Source of the DNA: Chlamydiia bacterium
Lineage (GTDB): Bacteria; Chlamydiota; Chlamydiia; Chlamydiales; 2-12-FULL-49-11
Length of the DNA: 64,000 bases
Assembly (NCBI GenBank): GCA_022601435.1
Contig: JAJACQ010000030.1
Coordinates: 1-64,000, forward strand
Direction of reading: 5' to 3'
Position 1 is the stretch's first letter; each line of letters opens with the position of its first letter. A model generated the notes under the pieces. It was not told the DNA's origin. It made no database searches and saw only the letters and a list, made by a program, of their open reading frames with translations. Shown here piece after piece: positions 43,775-52,427 of this stretch. The position numbers were made by a program, and so were the translations under genes.

Positions 43775-44622
43775 GATATCTCTTAGTCTTCTTAACGTCT
43801 GTGAGTTTATGGGCGCAAGATAATAAGATTATATACATATTATCTACTCCTAGATCTCTTTCGACAGTGATGTTTCGTATATTTGAAAACCGCGATGATT
43901 TTACAGGATTTTTAGAGCCGACCATTGCTGTTCATGATAAGGAGATGTATCCATTAAATACAGAAGATTGGTTTCGGGATAATGCATTTAATTCTTATGA
44001 TGAAATAAGGGATCAGATTTTTAAAGCTCAGGAAAATTCACATGTGGTTGTTAAGGATGTTTTATTTTCTTCTAGAGTGGGATTTTGGTTGGATGATTCA
44101 TTGGCAAAAAATCAAGATGTTCATTTTGTTTTTCTTATTCGTCATCCTTATAAAGTTTTAAAGTCTTTGTACAAGGGTAACGGATTTGTAGATGAAACTT
44201 TTAATGAGATAGCGGCCTATAAATCTTTATATAATTTGTATAGTCAATTAAGTTTAAAAAGTTCGAATAAGGTTAATGTAGTTTTTGTAGAGGATCTTTT
44301 GAAAGATCCAAAGGGTGAGCTTGATAAAGTCTTTGGATTTATGAATATTCCTTTTTCTGAGAAGTCTCTTTCTTGGGATTATTTAGATGATTCTTTTACA
44401 GGAGAGTGTTGGCATGCTCAGCTTCGTTTAGATTTATTTCACAAATGGCATAAGGGGGCGTTGAAAAGTACTTATTTAAAGCCGTCTGCAAATTTAGAAA
44501 TTCCCACTAATGAGGATCTCTTTAAAGACGCCGCTACTGATGAGGATCGAAGGATCTTACGTAAAATATACGATTTTCAAAAACCATATTATGAAAAGTT
44601 TCTTAGTGAGAAGGGCAAGTAG
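43771..44622 (+). CDS. Exported sulfotransferase-like protein, array copy 4
   Basis: A 283-residue paralogue and last gene of the array: 'YILSTPRSLSTVMFRIFENRDDF', 'HFVFLIRHPYKVLKSLYKG', 'VFVEDLLKDPKGELDKVFGFMNIPFSEKSLSW', 'FHKWHKGALKSTYLKPS'. It shares the near-identical leader with copies 2 and 3. Its 3' end overlaps the convergent tag gene by 20 bases. Pairs of copies 3 and 4 look closest (both R-H-P), suggesting successive tandem duplication. A broken, chimeric relative lies at 2-832. Confidence 0.78.
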   Translation: MRYLLVFLTSVSLWAQDNKIIYILSTPRSLSTVMFRIFENRDDFTGFLEPTIAVHDKEMYPLNTEDWFRDNAFNSYDEIRDQIFKAQENSHVVVKDVLFSSRVGFWLDDSLAKNQDVHFVFLIRHPYKVLKSLYKGNGFVDETFNEIAAYKSLYNLYSQLSLKSSNKVNVVFVEDLLKDPKGELDKVFGFMNIPFSEKSLSWDYLDDSFTGECWHAQLRLDLFHKWHKGALKSTYLKPSANLEIPTNEDLFKDAATDEDRRILRKIYDFQKPYYEKFLSEKGK

Positions 44623-45160
44623 TTAGGTGATCATTTACAAGGCCTACTGCTTGCATGTAGGCATAGATTATTGTTGAGCCGACAAAGGACATACCTCGTT
44701 TTTTTAGATCTTTAGAGATGGCATCGCTAATTGTTGTGGAGACGGGTACTTCTTTAAATGAGTTAAATTTATTGATGATGGGTTTATTATCCACAAAATT
44801 CCAGAGATAGTTTGAGAAAGATCCAAACTCTTTTTGGATAGAAAGAAAGACAAGAGCATTTTTTCGAACGCTATAGATTTTAAGGCGGTTTCTAATGACT
44901 TCGGGGTTTAAGATTAATTTTTCTAATTCAGTATCGGTCATTAAGGAGACTTTTGTGGGGTCAAAATTTTTAAAATTTTTCTTGTAACCATCGCGTCTTT
45001 TAAGAATTGTTTCCCATGAAAGTCCTGCTTGGGCGCCTTCTAGGCAGAGCATTTCAAAAAGATGGCGATCGTCGTATACGGGTTTTCCCCATTCTTCGTC
45101 GTGATATTTTGCGTAAAACTCTTTTCCTTCTCCATCTCCGAAGCAGCGTCTTTTTTCCAT
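44603..45160 (-). CDS. tag: DNA-3-methyladenine glycosylase I
   Basis: A 185-residue base-excision repair enzyme of the helix-hairpin-helix-like TagI family: 'YAKYHDEEWGKPVYDDRHLFEMLCLEGAQAGLSWETILKRRDGY' near the N-terminus, 'NRLKIYSVRKNALVFLSIQKEFGSFSNYLWNFV' in the middle, and 'KDLKKRGMSFVGSTIIYAYMQAVGLVNDH' near the end. The zinc ligands Cys and His at both termini are present ('RRCF' and 'HLTTCPSH'). It excises 3-methyladenine from alkylated DNA. Length and motifs are normal. Confidence 0.93.
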   Translation of the reverse strand: MEKRRCFGDGEGKEFYAKYHDEEWGKPVYDDRHLFEMLCLEGAQAGLSWETILKRRDGYKKNFKNFDPTKVSLMTDTELEKLILNPEVIRNRLKIYSVRKNALVFLSIQKEFGSFSNYLWNFVDNKPIINKFNSFKEVPVSTTISDAISKDLKKRGMSFVGSTIIYAYMQAVGLVNDHLTTCPSH

Positions 45161-45323
45161 AGTGACTCCTTTTACTCATTATTTTAGTATAAGAATAGAA
45201 AAAAAAGCGAGTCAGTTTTTATATTAAACTGATTTTTTTGATTTAAGGTGAAATAATTAGAATAGACTGGAAAGAATAGAGTGTTTATGCTATGTTTTAC
45301 CTCAAAATTGTAGGCAAAATAAG

Positions 45324-48300
45324 ATGTTTAAAAAAGATAAAAGAGCTCTTCCAGAGATAGAAAGATCCATATTAAAATTTTGGAACGAAAAAGAAATTTT
45401 TAAAAAGTCTGTTGAAAACCGAAAAGATCATGAAAACTTTGTTTTTTATGATGGACCTCCGTTTGCAACAGGGCTTCCTCACTACGGGCATATCATTGCA
45501 GGAACCATCAAGGATGTGATTGCTCGTTATAAGACGATGAAAGGGTTTCATGTGCCTAGGCGATTTGGTTGGGATTGTCATGGTTTGCCAATTGAAAATG
45601 AGATTGAGAAGGAAAGAAAGTTTAAAAGTGCTCAAGAGATTGAAGAATTTGGAATACCTAATTTTAATGAAGAGTGTCGAAAGATTGTCTTTCGGTATGC
45701 AAAAGAATGGAAATCAACAGTTGAAAGATCAGGGCGCTTTGTAGATTTTGAAAAGACATATCACACAATGGACAAAACTTACATGGAGTCTGTTTGGTGG
45801 GTCTTTGGTCAATTATGGGAAAAGGGTTTAGTATATGAAGGTTTTAAGGTGATGGGGTATTCTCCACCACTAGGAACGCCGCTTTCTAATTTTGAGATGA
45901 ACTTAAATTATAAAGAGGTAGATGATCCTTCTGTAACTATGAAGTTTCGTCTGCAGGGTGGAAACACACATTTACTTGTTTGGACAACAACACCGTGGAC
46001 TCTTCCGTCGAATTTAGCGCTAGCTTTGGCAGAAAAAGAAACTTATGTCAAAATCAAGGATAAGGAAACAGAAGAAAATTATATTTTAGCAAAAGCAAGG
46101 CTTTCTGCTTATTATAAATCTGAAGATGATTATGTGATTGAAGAGGAGATGAGGGGATCGGATTTAGTTGGTAAATCATATGAGCCATTATTTCCATATT
46201 TTTCTGGTCATAAGAATGCGTTTAGAATTTTGAGTGGAGATTTTGTTTCTTTGAGTGATGGTACAGGTGTCGTTCATATGGCTCCAGCATTTGGTGAAGA
46301 TGATTTTGCTTTATGCAAAAGTGAGAATATTGAGCTTGTTTGTCCTATTGATGTCAATTGTAGGTTTACAGAAGATGTACCAGATTTTATGGGCCTTTTT
46401 GTAAAGGATGCGGATAAAGATATCATCCGTCGATTGAAAAATGAAGGGAAGGTTTTTTGGCATACAACAATTAGGCATAGATATCCTTTTTGTTGGCGAA
46501 CAGATAAGCCTTTGATATATCGTGCAGTGACGACTTGGTTTGTGGCAGTAGAAAAAATTAAAGATCAGATGATAGAGAATAATAAGCAGATTCATTGGGT
46601 TCCTGGTCATATTAAGAAAGGTCGTTTTGGTAAATGGCTTGAGAATGCACGTGATTGGGCAATTAGTCGAAATCGTTATTTTGGAACACCTATTCCTATA
46701 TGGAGAAGTGAAGATGGGGATATTCGCGTGATTTCTTCTGTGAAAGAATTAGAAGAAAAAACCGGAAACGAAAATATAGATGATATCCACAGACATTTTA
46801 TAGATGAATTTACATTCAAAGAAGATGGAAAGATCTTTAAGAGAATATCAGAAGTTTTTGATTGTTGGTTTGAATCAGGGTCAATGCCGTATGCTCAAAA
46901 TCATTTTCCATTTGAAAATGAAGAACTCACAATGAAAGATTTTCCAGCTGATTTTATTGCAGAAGGTCTTGATCAGACACGTGGGTGGTTTTATACATTG
47001 AATGTTCTTTCAACAGCTCTTTACAATAAACCAGCCTTTAGAAATGTGATTGTAAATGGGATTGTTTTAGCAGAAGATGGGCATAAGATGTCAAAACGCC
47101 TAAAGAATTATCCTGAGCCGACAGAAGTTTTTGAAAAGCTTGGAACAGATGCAGTAAGGCTTTATTTATTACATAGTCCACTAGTAAGGGCAGAAGATTT
47201 CAACTTCTCAGAAAAAGGTGTAGAAGGTGTATTACGGAAATTGATTATTCCTCTATGGAATAGTTATGTATTCTTATCAACTTATGCAACAATCTATGAT
47301 TGGATGCCAACAGCAGAGGTTTTTGATAGACCTGAGGCTGACATTGATAGATGGATTTTGTCAAAAGCACATCAGCTAATTCAGAAAGTGCAAGAAGGGA
47401 TGGATAATTATACACTTGATAAGGCAATCGATCCACTATCTGATTTTATTGAGCAGATGACAAATTGGTACATACGTAGGTCAAGATCAAGATTCTGGGC
47501 AGAAGAAAATACAAAAGATAGAAGAGAGGCGTTTGAAACGCTTTATTCTGTGCTGTTGATTTTTGTAAAGATTGCGGCGCCATTTATTCCTTTTATAACA
47601 GATAAAATTTATCAAGAGTTAAGGCGTGATACTATGCCTGAGTCTGTGCATTTAATGGATTTTCCTCTCTATGATGAAGAAATACGTGATATATTAGTAG
47701 AAAAAGAGATGGCATATACACAAACAGTTGTTAATCTCGGACACTCTTTAAGAAAAGAAAATCGTTTAAAGGTAAGGCAACCTCTAGGTTGTGTTTATAT
47801 AGTCTCAGATAAAAAAGATGTAGTCGAGTCTCTTAGACTTCAACATCATCTAATTTGTGATGAGCTCAATGTAAAAGAGATTACTCTAGATTCAGATGAG
47901 TCGAAGTTTGTCAATTATAAGATCAAAGCAAACTTCAGAGTGCTCGGACGTAAAGTTGGAAAGCATATGAATACAGTAAAGTCTTCAATCGAAAATCTTA
48001 CAAAAGAAGATTATGATAGGATAGTTGCCAATAAAGATGTTTTCATACCGATGGGAGAAGAAAAGTTTAAGCTTTCAGAAGAAGATGTAATTCTCGATAG
48101 GGAAGTGCGTGAAGGTTTAATAGCTTCTTATGAAGATGGCATCACGGTTGCTCTTGATACTCAGATCACTTTAGAACTAGAGCTTGAAGGGCTCGCTCGT
48201 GAGCTAATTAACAAGGTCAACACCACACGTAAGGCAAAAGATTTCGAAGTTACAGATAGGATTGAGATTGAGATTTCTCATACTGAAAAGCTCGAGAAGG

Positions 48301-48458
48301 CTTTAGCAACTCATGGCGACTTTGTCCGCCACGAGGTTTTGGCCAACTCATTAGTATTTGTAGATATGCAGAAAGGTGATGAGATTGATTTAAATGGTGA
48401 AGTCGTAAAGCTAAGCCTTGAAAAAGCAATGCAGGGCGCTGCCCAACCTCCTAAATGA
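45324..48458 (+). CDS. ileS: Isoleucyl-tRNA synthetase, eukaryote-like type
   Basis: A 1044-residue class I synthetase. The HIGH motif is 'PHYGH' (52-56) within 'GPPFATGLPHYGHIIAGTIKD', the form found in archaeal, eukaryotic and type 2 bacterial IleRS (the class often mupirocin-resistant). The CP1 editing domain holds 'LLVWTTTPWTLPSNLALAL', and the catalytic 'KMSKR' is at 588-592 in 'EDGHKMSKRLKNYP'. The anticodon-binding region follows from about 650. It charges tRNA-Ile and edits valine. Placement beside lepB matches the chlamydial gene order. Confidence 0.97.
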   Translation: MFKKDKRALPEIERSILKFWNEKEIFKKSVENRKDHENFVFYDGPPFATGLPHYGHIIAGTIKDVIARYKTMKGFHVPRRFGWDCHGLPIENEIEKERKFKSAQEIEEFGIPNFNEECRKIVFRYAKEWKSTVERSGRFVDFEKTYHTMDKTYMESVWWVFGQLWEKGLVYEGFKVMGYSPPLGTPLSNFEMNLNYKEVDDPSVTMKFRLQGGNTHLLVWTTTPWTLPSNLALALAEKETYVKIKDKETEENYILAKARLSAYYKSEDDYVIEEEMRGSDLVGKSYEPLFPYFSGHKNAFRILSGDFVSLSDGTGVVHMAPAFGEDDFALCKSENIELVCPIDVNCRFTEDVPDFMGLFVKDADKDIIRRLKNEGKVFWHTTIRHRYPFCWRTDKPLIYRAVTTWFVAVEKIKDQMIENNKQIHWVPGHIKKGRFGKWLENARDWAISRNRYFGTPIPIWRSEDGDIRVISSVKELEEKTGNENIDDIHRHFIDEFTFKEDGKIFKRISEVFDCWFESGSMPYAQNHFPFENEELTMKDFPADFIAEGLDQTRGWFYTLNVLSTALYNKPAFRNVIVNGIVLAEDGHKMSKRLKNYPEPTEVFEKLGTDAVRLYLLHSPLVRAEDFNFSEKGVEGVLRKLIIPLWNSYVFLSTYATIYDWMPTAEVFDRPEADIDRWILSKAHQLIQKVQEGMDNYTLDKAIDPLSDFIEQMTNWYIRRSRSRFWAEENTKDRREAFETLYSVLLIFVKIAAPFIPFITDKIYQELRRDTMPESVHLMDFPLYDEEIRDILVEKEMAYTQTVVNLGHSLRKENRLKVRQPLGCVYIVSDKKDVVESLRLQHHLICDELNVKEITLDSDESKFVNYKIKANFRVLGRKVGKHMNTVKSSIENLTKEDYDRIVANKDVFIPMGEEKFKLSEEDVILDREVREGLIASYEDGITVALDTQITLELELEGLARELINKVNTTRKAKDFEVTDRIEIEISHTEKLEKALATHGDFVRHEVLANSLVFVDMQKGDEIDLNGEVVKLSLEKAMQGAAQPPK

Positions 48459-48527
48459 AGTTTTAAAGATGTATGTTTATTTATTTTCCAATTTTTTGCA
48501 TTGCAAAAAATCAAGCATAGGTTTGTT

Positions 48528-48638
48528 AAGGACGTAGTCCTTGACCAGGGTATGGGACAGCGTCCCATGGGATTTTAAAAAAAGATGTGGGTACTAAGAT
48601 GGACTTGTCCCTTTGGCGGGTTAAGGGCAGAGCCCTTA
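48528..48638. repeat. Cluster of short GC-rich hairpins between ileS and lepB
   Basis: Three perfect hairpins with 3-base loops occur in 111 bases: AAGGAC-GTA-GTCCTT (48528-48542), ATGGGAC-AGC-GTCCCAT (48552-48568) and TAAGGGC-AGA-GCCCTTA (48622-48638, covering the lepB stop codon). A weaker GGAC-TT-GTCC is at 48601-48610. They share an RGGxC/GxCCY theme and are richer in G+C than the flanks. They resemble dispersed small palindromic repeats; a shared terminator function for the two convergent genes is also possible, though no T-run follows. Confidence 0.7.
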
Positions 48639-50561
48639 TCGGACGAGGATGGAGTCGATAAAAGAGGGGTTGCTCTCAATGAATTTTTCGATAGGTTGAG
48701 TTTTTAGGAGTTTTTTCTTTCTGTTTTGTCGGATGTAATAGATGGCAACGCCTATAAGCACGAAAAGCCAAACAACAACTTTATGAACATTGAACCACGC
48801 AAAGGACTTTTGGAGGGGTGCTCCAAAACGACCACCTGGTGCCCATAGCATGAAACTTGCTACGCCACGAAGATTGTCTTCTGGTACGAAACCAAATTCT
48901 CTACTATCACCACTTTGTGCATGGTTATCACCGAGTACATAGTAACTTTTTGCAGGAACATGCAAACCATACTTTTTAATCTTTTCCACATTGATTGTGC
49001 CATCAATATTAAGAGGTGCTCCGTTATCTATAAACGGTACATAAGAAGGATCACTTGCAGCTTTTGCTTTTTCTTCATCAATAAAGTTTTGTATTTCACT
49101 ACTTTCGTTTATGAAGATCTTTTTTCCCATGAGATAGAGGTTATCATCTCTGAAATAAGCATATCGCGCAGGGGCAACACCTGCTTGTGAGTGTGTTACA
49201 TATAGTTTGCTTTGCTCTATGCCCATATTGTAAAGTGTTACGCATTTACTAGCTGAGTATTTAGCATAAGGATGATCAGTGCTTACCTTTTCTGGAATTG
49301 AAAGAGATGGAATCATGGAGAAGGGGTGATTCTGCCATTTTACATTATATGCAACGCCATCAAAGAATTCATAAGCACCGTCCGGTACATGACCCTTGAT
49401 CTTTGGTCGATCTTTTAGCATGTAAGAGGTGTTATAATCTCTTCCAAAGCTTTGAAGATATCCTTTGTTACTTGTAAATCGTGAAGTGTATAAGTTGTTC
49501 CAAATTGTTCTTAATGACTCATCTGTTAATGGAATATAAGAGACGCTTTTTCCAATCTTTGGTTGTAAAATGCCTTGTAGATTATATCCCATAAAAGCAT
49601 TTTTAATTGATGGGTGGTGTGTTAGCTCCAAGAAATATTTTGCTTCTGGATTTTTAAGAAGTAAGTTCACTGTTTCATTTGAAAAGTAAAGACTTTCTGA
49701 AGGAACAATTTTAGTCATGGCATAATTATCCATGCCCCAAAGCTCATAGATATCATCAGCATTTTCCTCAATCATCTTTCCTTGAGCAGTTCTTGTATCT
49801 TTAGCCTTTAAAGAAGCGATTGAAAGGTTGTTTTGTTTTATTGTTATGTTCGAGGGATTGTTATAGTCATTTCTTCCACCAATATATATGTACGGAATGT
49901 GTTCAATGTGAGATAGAAGATCTTGTTGAAGCTCAGGTGTTATATCATTACCATCTTTATCAATACCATAGATCTTTCCACCATAGAAATAAAGGGTATC
50001 TTCAGGTAGCCCAATCATTCGTTTTACAAATCTTTTATACCCAGGAAAGATGTTGAAGTAGTTAATTCGATTATTTGAAACATCCATCCCTTCACTTGTT
50101 AAAACTGCTGTTCCCATACGCTTTACCTCTTTAGGCGAAAAAGTAAAATGACTAGGAGTTAAAGGTACATTTATTCCAAACTGGCACTTTGAAACAACTA
50201 ATCTATCACACTCTCTAAAAGTAGGTCTCATAGATCCACTTGGTATTTCCATGAATTCAAAACATGTTTGTCGTATGCAAATGGCAAAAAATAAAGCAAC
50301 CCCTAGCATAGCAAAGCTTTGAGCAAATTTAGCAAGATTACTTAAAGGAAATCTTGTTTTTAAAAAATTCTCTATGTATTTTGCTTCTTCGGTTGACTTC
50401 TTCTTATCTTTTAAAGCGATGGAATCTTTTAGTTTTGCTAAATGAGACTTGAACCATTCACGATCTTCATCATTTAAAGAAGAGCTTTTTTTATAGACTT
50501 TGCAAGAGTGTAGAAAAATAGAAAGAGATTTTTTTAAAGAATAGTTTTTCATAAGCTTCAA
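48636..50561 (-). CDS. lepB: Type I signal peptidase, large chlamydial form
   Basis: A 641-residue inner-membrane serine/lysine peptidase that removes signal peptides. The N-terminal transmembrane segment is about 82-96. Box B 'MEIPSGSMRPTFRECDRLVV' gives nucleophile Ser110, and 'KRFVKRMIGLPEDTLYF' gives general-base Lys180. Boxes D/E, 'YYVLGDNHAQSGDSREFGFVPEDNLRGVA', lie about 370 residues later (near 550-580). Most bacterial enzymes are 200-320 residues; the long insertion is typical of chlamydial LepB. A second hydrophobic helix ('VVWLFVLIGVAIYYI') is near the C-terminus. With so many signal-peptide enzymes nearby, this is the processing protease they would need. Confidence 0.95.
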   Translation of the reverse strand: MKLMKNYSLKKSLSIFLHSCKVYKKSSSLNDEDREWFKSHLAKLKDSIALKDKKKSTEEAKYIENFLKTRFPLSNLAKFAQSFAMLGVALFFAICIRQTCFEFMEIPSGSMRPTFRECDRLVVSKCQFGINVPLTPSHFTFSPKEVKRMGTAVLTSEGMDVSNNRINYFNIFPGYKRFVKRMIGLPEDTLYFYGGKIYGIDKDGNDITPELQQDLLSHIEHIPYIYIGGRNDYNNPSNITIKQNNLSIASLKAKDTRTAQGKMIEENADDIYELWGMDNYAMTKIVPSESLYFSNETVNLLLKNPEAKYFLELTHHPSIKNAFMGYNLQGILQPKIGKSVSYIPLTDESLRTIWNNLYTSRFTSNKGYLQSFGRDYNTSYMLKDRPKIKGHVPDGAYEFFDGVAYNVKWQNHPFSMIPSLSIPEKVSTDHPYAKYSASKCVTLYNMGIEQSKLYVTHSQAGVAPARYAYFRDDNLYLMGKKIFINESSEIQNFIDEEKAKAASDPSYVPFIDNGAPLNIDGTINVEKIKKYGLHVPAKSYYVLGDNHAQSGDSREFGFVPEDNLRGVASFMLWAPGGRFGAPLQKSFAWFNVHKVVVWLFVLIGVAIYYIRQNRKKKLLKTQPIEKFIESNPSFIDSILVR

Positions 50562-50580
50562 TTATAATAGTTTCTTGGTT

Positions 50581-51594
50581 TTACTTCCAGTGTATTATAT
50601 CTTTAGAAAGTATAGATTTTATTTCACCATCATTTTCATATGAGAGGTATAGTCTATATTTTTTTCCGGGTGTAAGTTCTGATTTTAAAGAACTGCTAGT
50701 TAAATTAAATTTTAAAACTCCCGTTTCAATATTATGATACTTAGATTCTACATAGATAAGTTTATTTTTCTTATCACCCAATTCCATCAAATAAGTTGTA
50801 TATTCTTTGTGACTTCTATTTGTTTGAATTAAAAAAGAGTATTTTGAAGGGTCGTTATTCCATTTTTCTAAACCTGATAAGAAACTAGGGGGCATTGTTG
50901 GAATTTTTTCTATAGGTGAAATAAGGTTTTTTCCTGAATCAAGGGAGATCATTTTCTTTGAACCTAAATCTCCTTTTATTTGTATCCAATAGGGAAATGG
51001 AAAATCATTAAGTATATAAAGATCAATTTCTTTGTTAGAAAGAGCAGAGGTGTCATTTGTCCAGAATCCGCTATAGACATCCATTTTCTTAGGTTTTTTC
51101 TTTTCTCCTGAAACAATCATAGTGGGTTGCCAAAAAGCTCTAGTGTCTCTTTTATTGTGAGGTCTTGGCCCTACACGACTTAGATTTTCTTTAGCAATAG
51201 GTTTAATGTCTAAATTTAAAAGAGAAGATATTAAAGCATCTTCTTTATTGATCAAAAGGTGAGCTTTTCTAGAAAAACAAAAGGCATTGGTGACCTCTAA
51301 AGTATTAATCTCTATTTCCATTAAAGTCCAAGAGGTGCTCCCGGGAGCACCTTTTTTTACCCAAGTGGATAGATCTAGGCCTTTTACAGTTTCATATAGG
51401 GATCTTGGAAGTGTGATTTCTTCTAAGACGATGTATGGTAGCTCTTTAGTGTGTATATTTAAAATAGTCACAGAGTTTCCACTTTGATAAATACTAAAAT
51501 CTCCAATATTTCCCTTAATAAATATATCTTTGAAAGGGAAAGAAAAAACAGGAGTTAAAAATAAAAGTGTTAAAGTGATAAGAATTTTTTTCAT
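50581..51594 (-). CDS. Exported hypothetical protein
   Basis: The product is 337 residues from the ATG at 51594, chosen because the signal peptide 'MKKILITLTLLFLTPVFS' starts there; an in-frame ATG 129 bases upstream would bury it. The mature part is beta-rich ('SIYQSGNSVTILNIHTKELPYIVLEEITLPRSLYETV', 'YSGFWTNDTSALSNKEIDLYILNDFPFPYWIQIKGDLG') and ends with an immunoglobulin-like 'LTPGKKYRLYLSYENDGEI'. I do not recognise the family. It lies 19 bases upstream of lepB on the same strand, so it may be cotranscribed with it. Confidence 0.7.
   Translation of the reverse strand: MKKILITLTLLFLTPVFSFPFKDIFIKGNIGDFSIYQSGNSVTILNIHTKELPYIVLEEITLPRSLYETVKGLDLSTWVKKGAPGSTSWTLMEIEINTLEVTNAFCFSRKAHLLINKEDALISSLLNLDIKPIAKENLSRVGPRPHNKRDTRAFWQPTMIVSGEKKKPKKMDVYSGFWTNDTSALSNKEIDLYILNDFPFPYWIQIKGDLGSKKMISLDSGKNLISPIEKIPTMPPSFLSGLEKWNNDPSKYSFLIQTNRSHKEYTTYLMELGDKKNKLIYVESKYHNIETGVLKFNLTSSSLKSELTPGKKYRLYLSYENDGEIKSILSKDIIHWK
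51333..51358 (+). other. 20-bp perfect palindrome with T-run inside a minus-strand gene
   Basis: AGGTGCTCCC followed by its exact complement GGGAGCACCT (51333-51352) runs into seven T residues (51352-51358). On the plus strand this has the form of an intrinsic terminator, but it lies within the coding sequence of the minus-strand gene at 50581-51594, encoding 'KKGAPGST' there. It may end antisense transcription, or be a chance feature of codon choice. Confidence 0.55.
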
Positions 51595-51694
51595 ATGTAA
51601 ATCTATATTAACAGAAAAAAAGATAAATTTGGAGTGATAAATTTTTCTTGCACAAATTTTTTTTATCTGTATGCATTGGGTTATGAGGTGTAAT

Positions 51695-52012
51695 ATGTTT
51701 AAAAGATCAATACTAATAGCCATGTTTTTATCAACGGGGTCACTCTTAACTAGTTGTGATATGTTTCGTACAAATCAAACAACTGCTCATCCAGATCCTA
51801 GTGGGTCTAAAAATGAGAAAATTAAGTACCATCAAGGTGAAGTAACAAAGCATAAAAATGCGATAACGCAGGAAAGACAGAAATCTAATATGTCTATGAA
51901 AAGAGGGCAGATGAGCGATGTTAGAAAATCTAACAATAAGATCGATCATCATGAAAGAAAGATAAAAGAGCACAACAAAGCAATCCACAAACTCAATAGA
52001 CAGTGTAGTTGA
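51695..52012 (+). CDS. Small predicted lipoprotein
   Basis: A 105-residue protein from the ATG at 51695, which has GAGGTG at good spacing. The lipobox is 'SLLTSC', so Cys21 would be lipidated. The mature part is highly charged and helical ('HQGEVTKHKNAITQERQKSNMSMKRGQMSDVRKSNNKIDHHERKIKEHNK' in overlapping heptads), suggesting a short coiled coil anchored in a membrane. Function unknown. The next gene begins at its stop, so the two form an operon. Confidence 0.75.
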   Translation: MFKRSILIAMFLSTGSLLTSCDMFRTNQTTAHPDPSGSKNEKIKYHQGEVTKHKNAITQERQKSNMSMKRGQMSDVRKSNNKIDHHERKIKEHNKAIHKLNRQCS

Positions 52013-52014
52013 GT

Positions 52015-52368
52015 ATGAGATTAATAGTTTGTTTTTTGACTGTCTGTTTATGTATGAATACTGCCCTTTTTACTGAAGAGGGCAGTTCTAAAGTTTCTCG
52101 TGCAACAAATAAACAAATTGATGTGAAAAATATAGATTCTCAGATTGAATCTTTAGAGAATCTTAAAGACTATTATCTAGCTAAAGCTACAAGACTTCGA
52201 AGTCGCGGAGACCGCATTCAGTTTAATTCAAAAGCAGGTGGAGTGACTTCTGCACAAAAATGCTGGCGTTCTGCTAATCAATATGATAAAATAGCCGACC
52301 AAATTCAAGGCGAGATTGATAATCTTAAAGCAGAGCGTGATTCTGTTCAGAATAAATCGGGATATTAA
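52015..52368 (+). CDS. Exported coiled-coil protein
   Basis: A 117-residue protein starting at ATG 52015, two bases after the lipoprotein stop (an in-frame TTG at 52009 overlaps it). Signal peptide residues 1-17 ('LIVCFLTVCLCMNTALF'). The mature part is two amphipathic helices ('NIDSQIESLENLKDYYLAKATRLRSRGDRIQF', 'YDKIADQIQGEIDNLKAERDS') around 'KAGGVTSAQKCWRSA'. It is likely a partner of the lipoprotein. Family not recognised. Confidence 0.72.
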   Translation: MRLIVCFLTVCLCMNTALFTEEGSSKVSRATNKQIDVKNIDSQIESLENLKDYYLAKATRLRSRGDRIQFNSKAGGVTSAQKCWRSANQYDKIADQIQGEIDNLKAERDSVQNKSGY

Positions 52369-52427
52369 CACTCTCTTGAAATTTACAAAATGACATCTTA
52401 ATTGTGATTTATTGGGGCTTAAGCTAT

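Noticed and set aside
41230..44622. The four tandem paralogues considered as an assembly artefact
   Set aside because: The copies differ throughout their central and C-terminal parts, so they are real diverged genes; only the 5' ends are near identical.
48459..48640. A CRISPR-like array in the hairpin cluster
   Set aside because: The units differ in sequence and spacing, and there are no regularly spaced identical repeats or cas genes.
51352..51358. The T-run palindrome taken as the terminator of a plus-strand gene
   Set aside because: No plus-strand gene ends before it; upstream on that strand lies only the antisense of lepB and the exported hypothetical gene.
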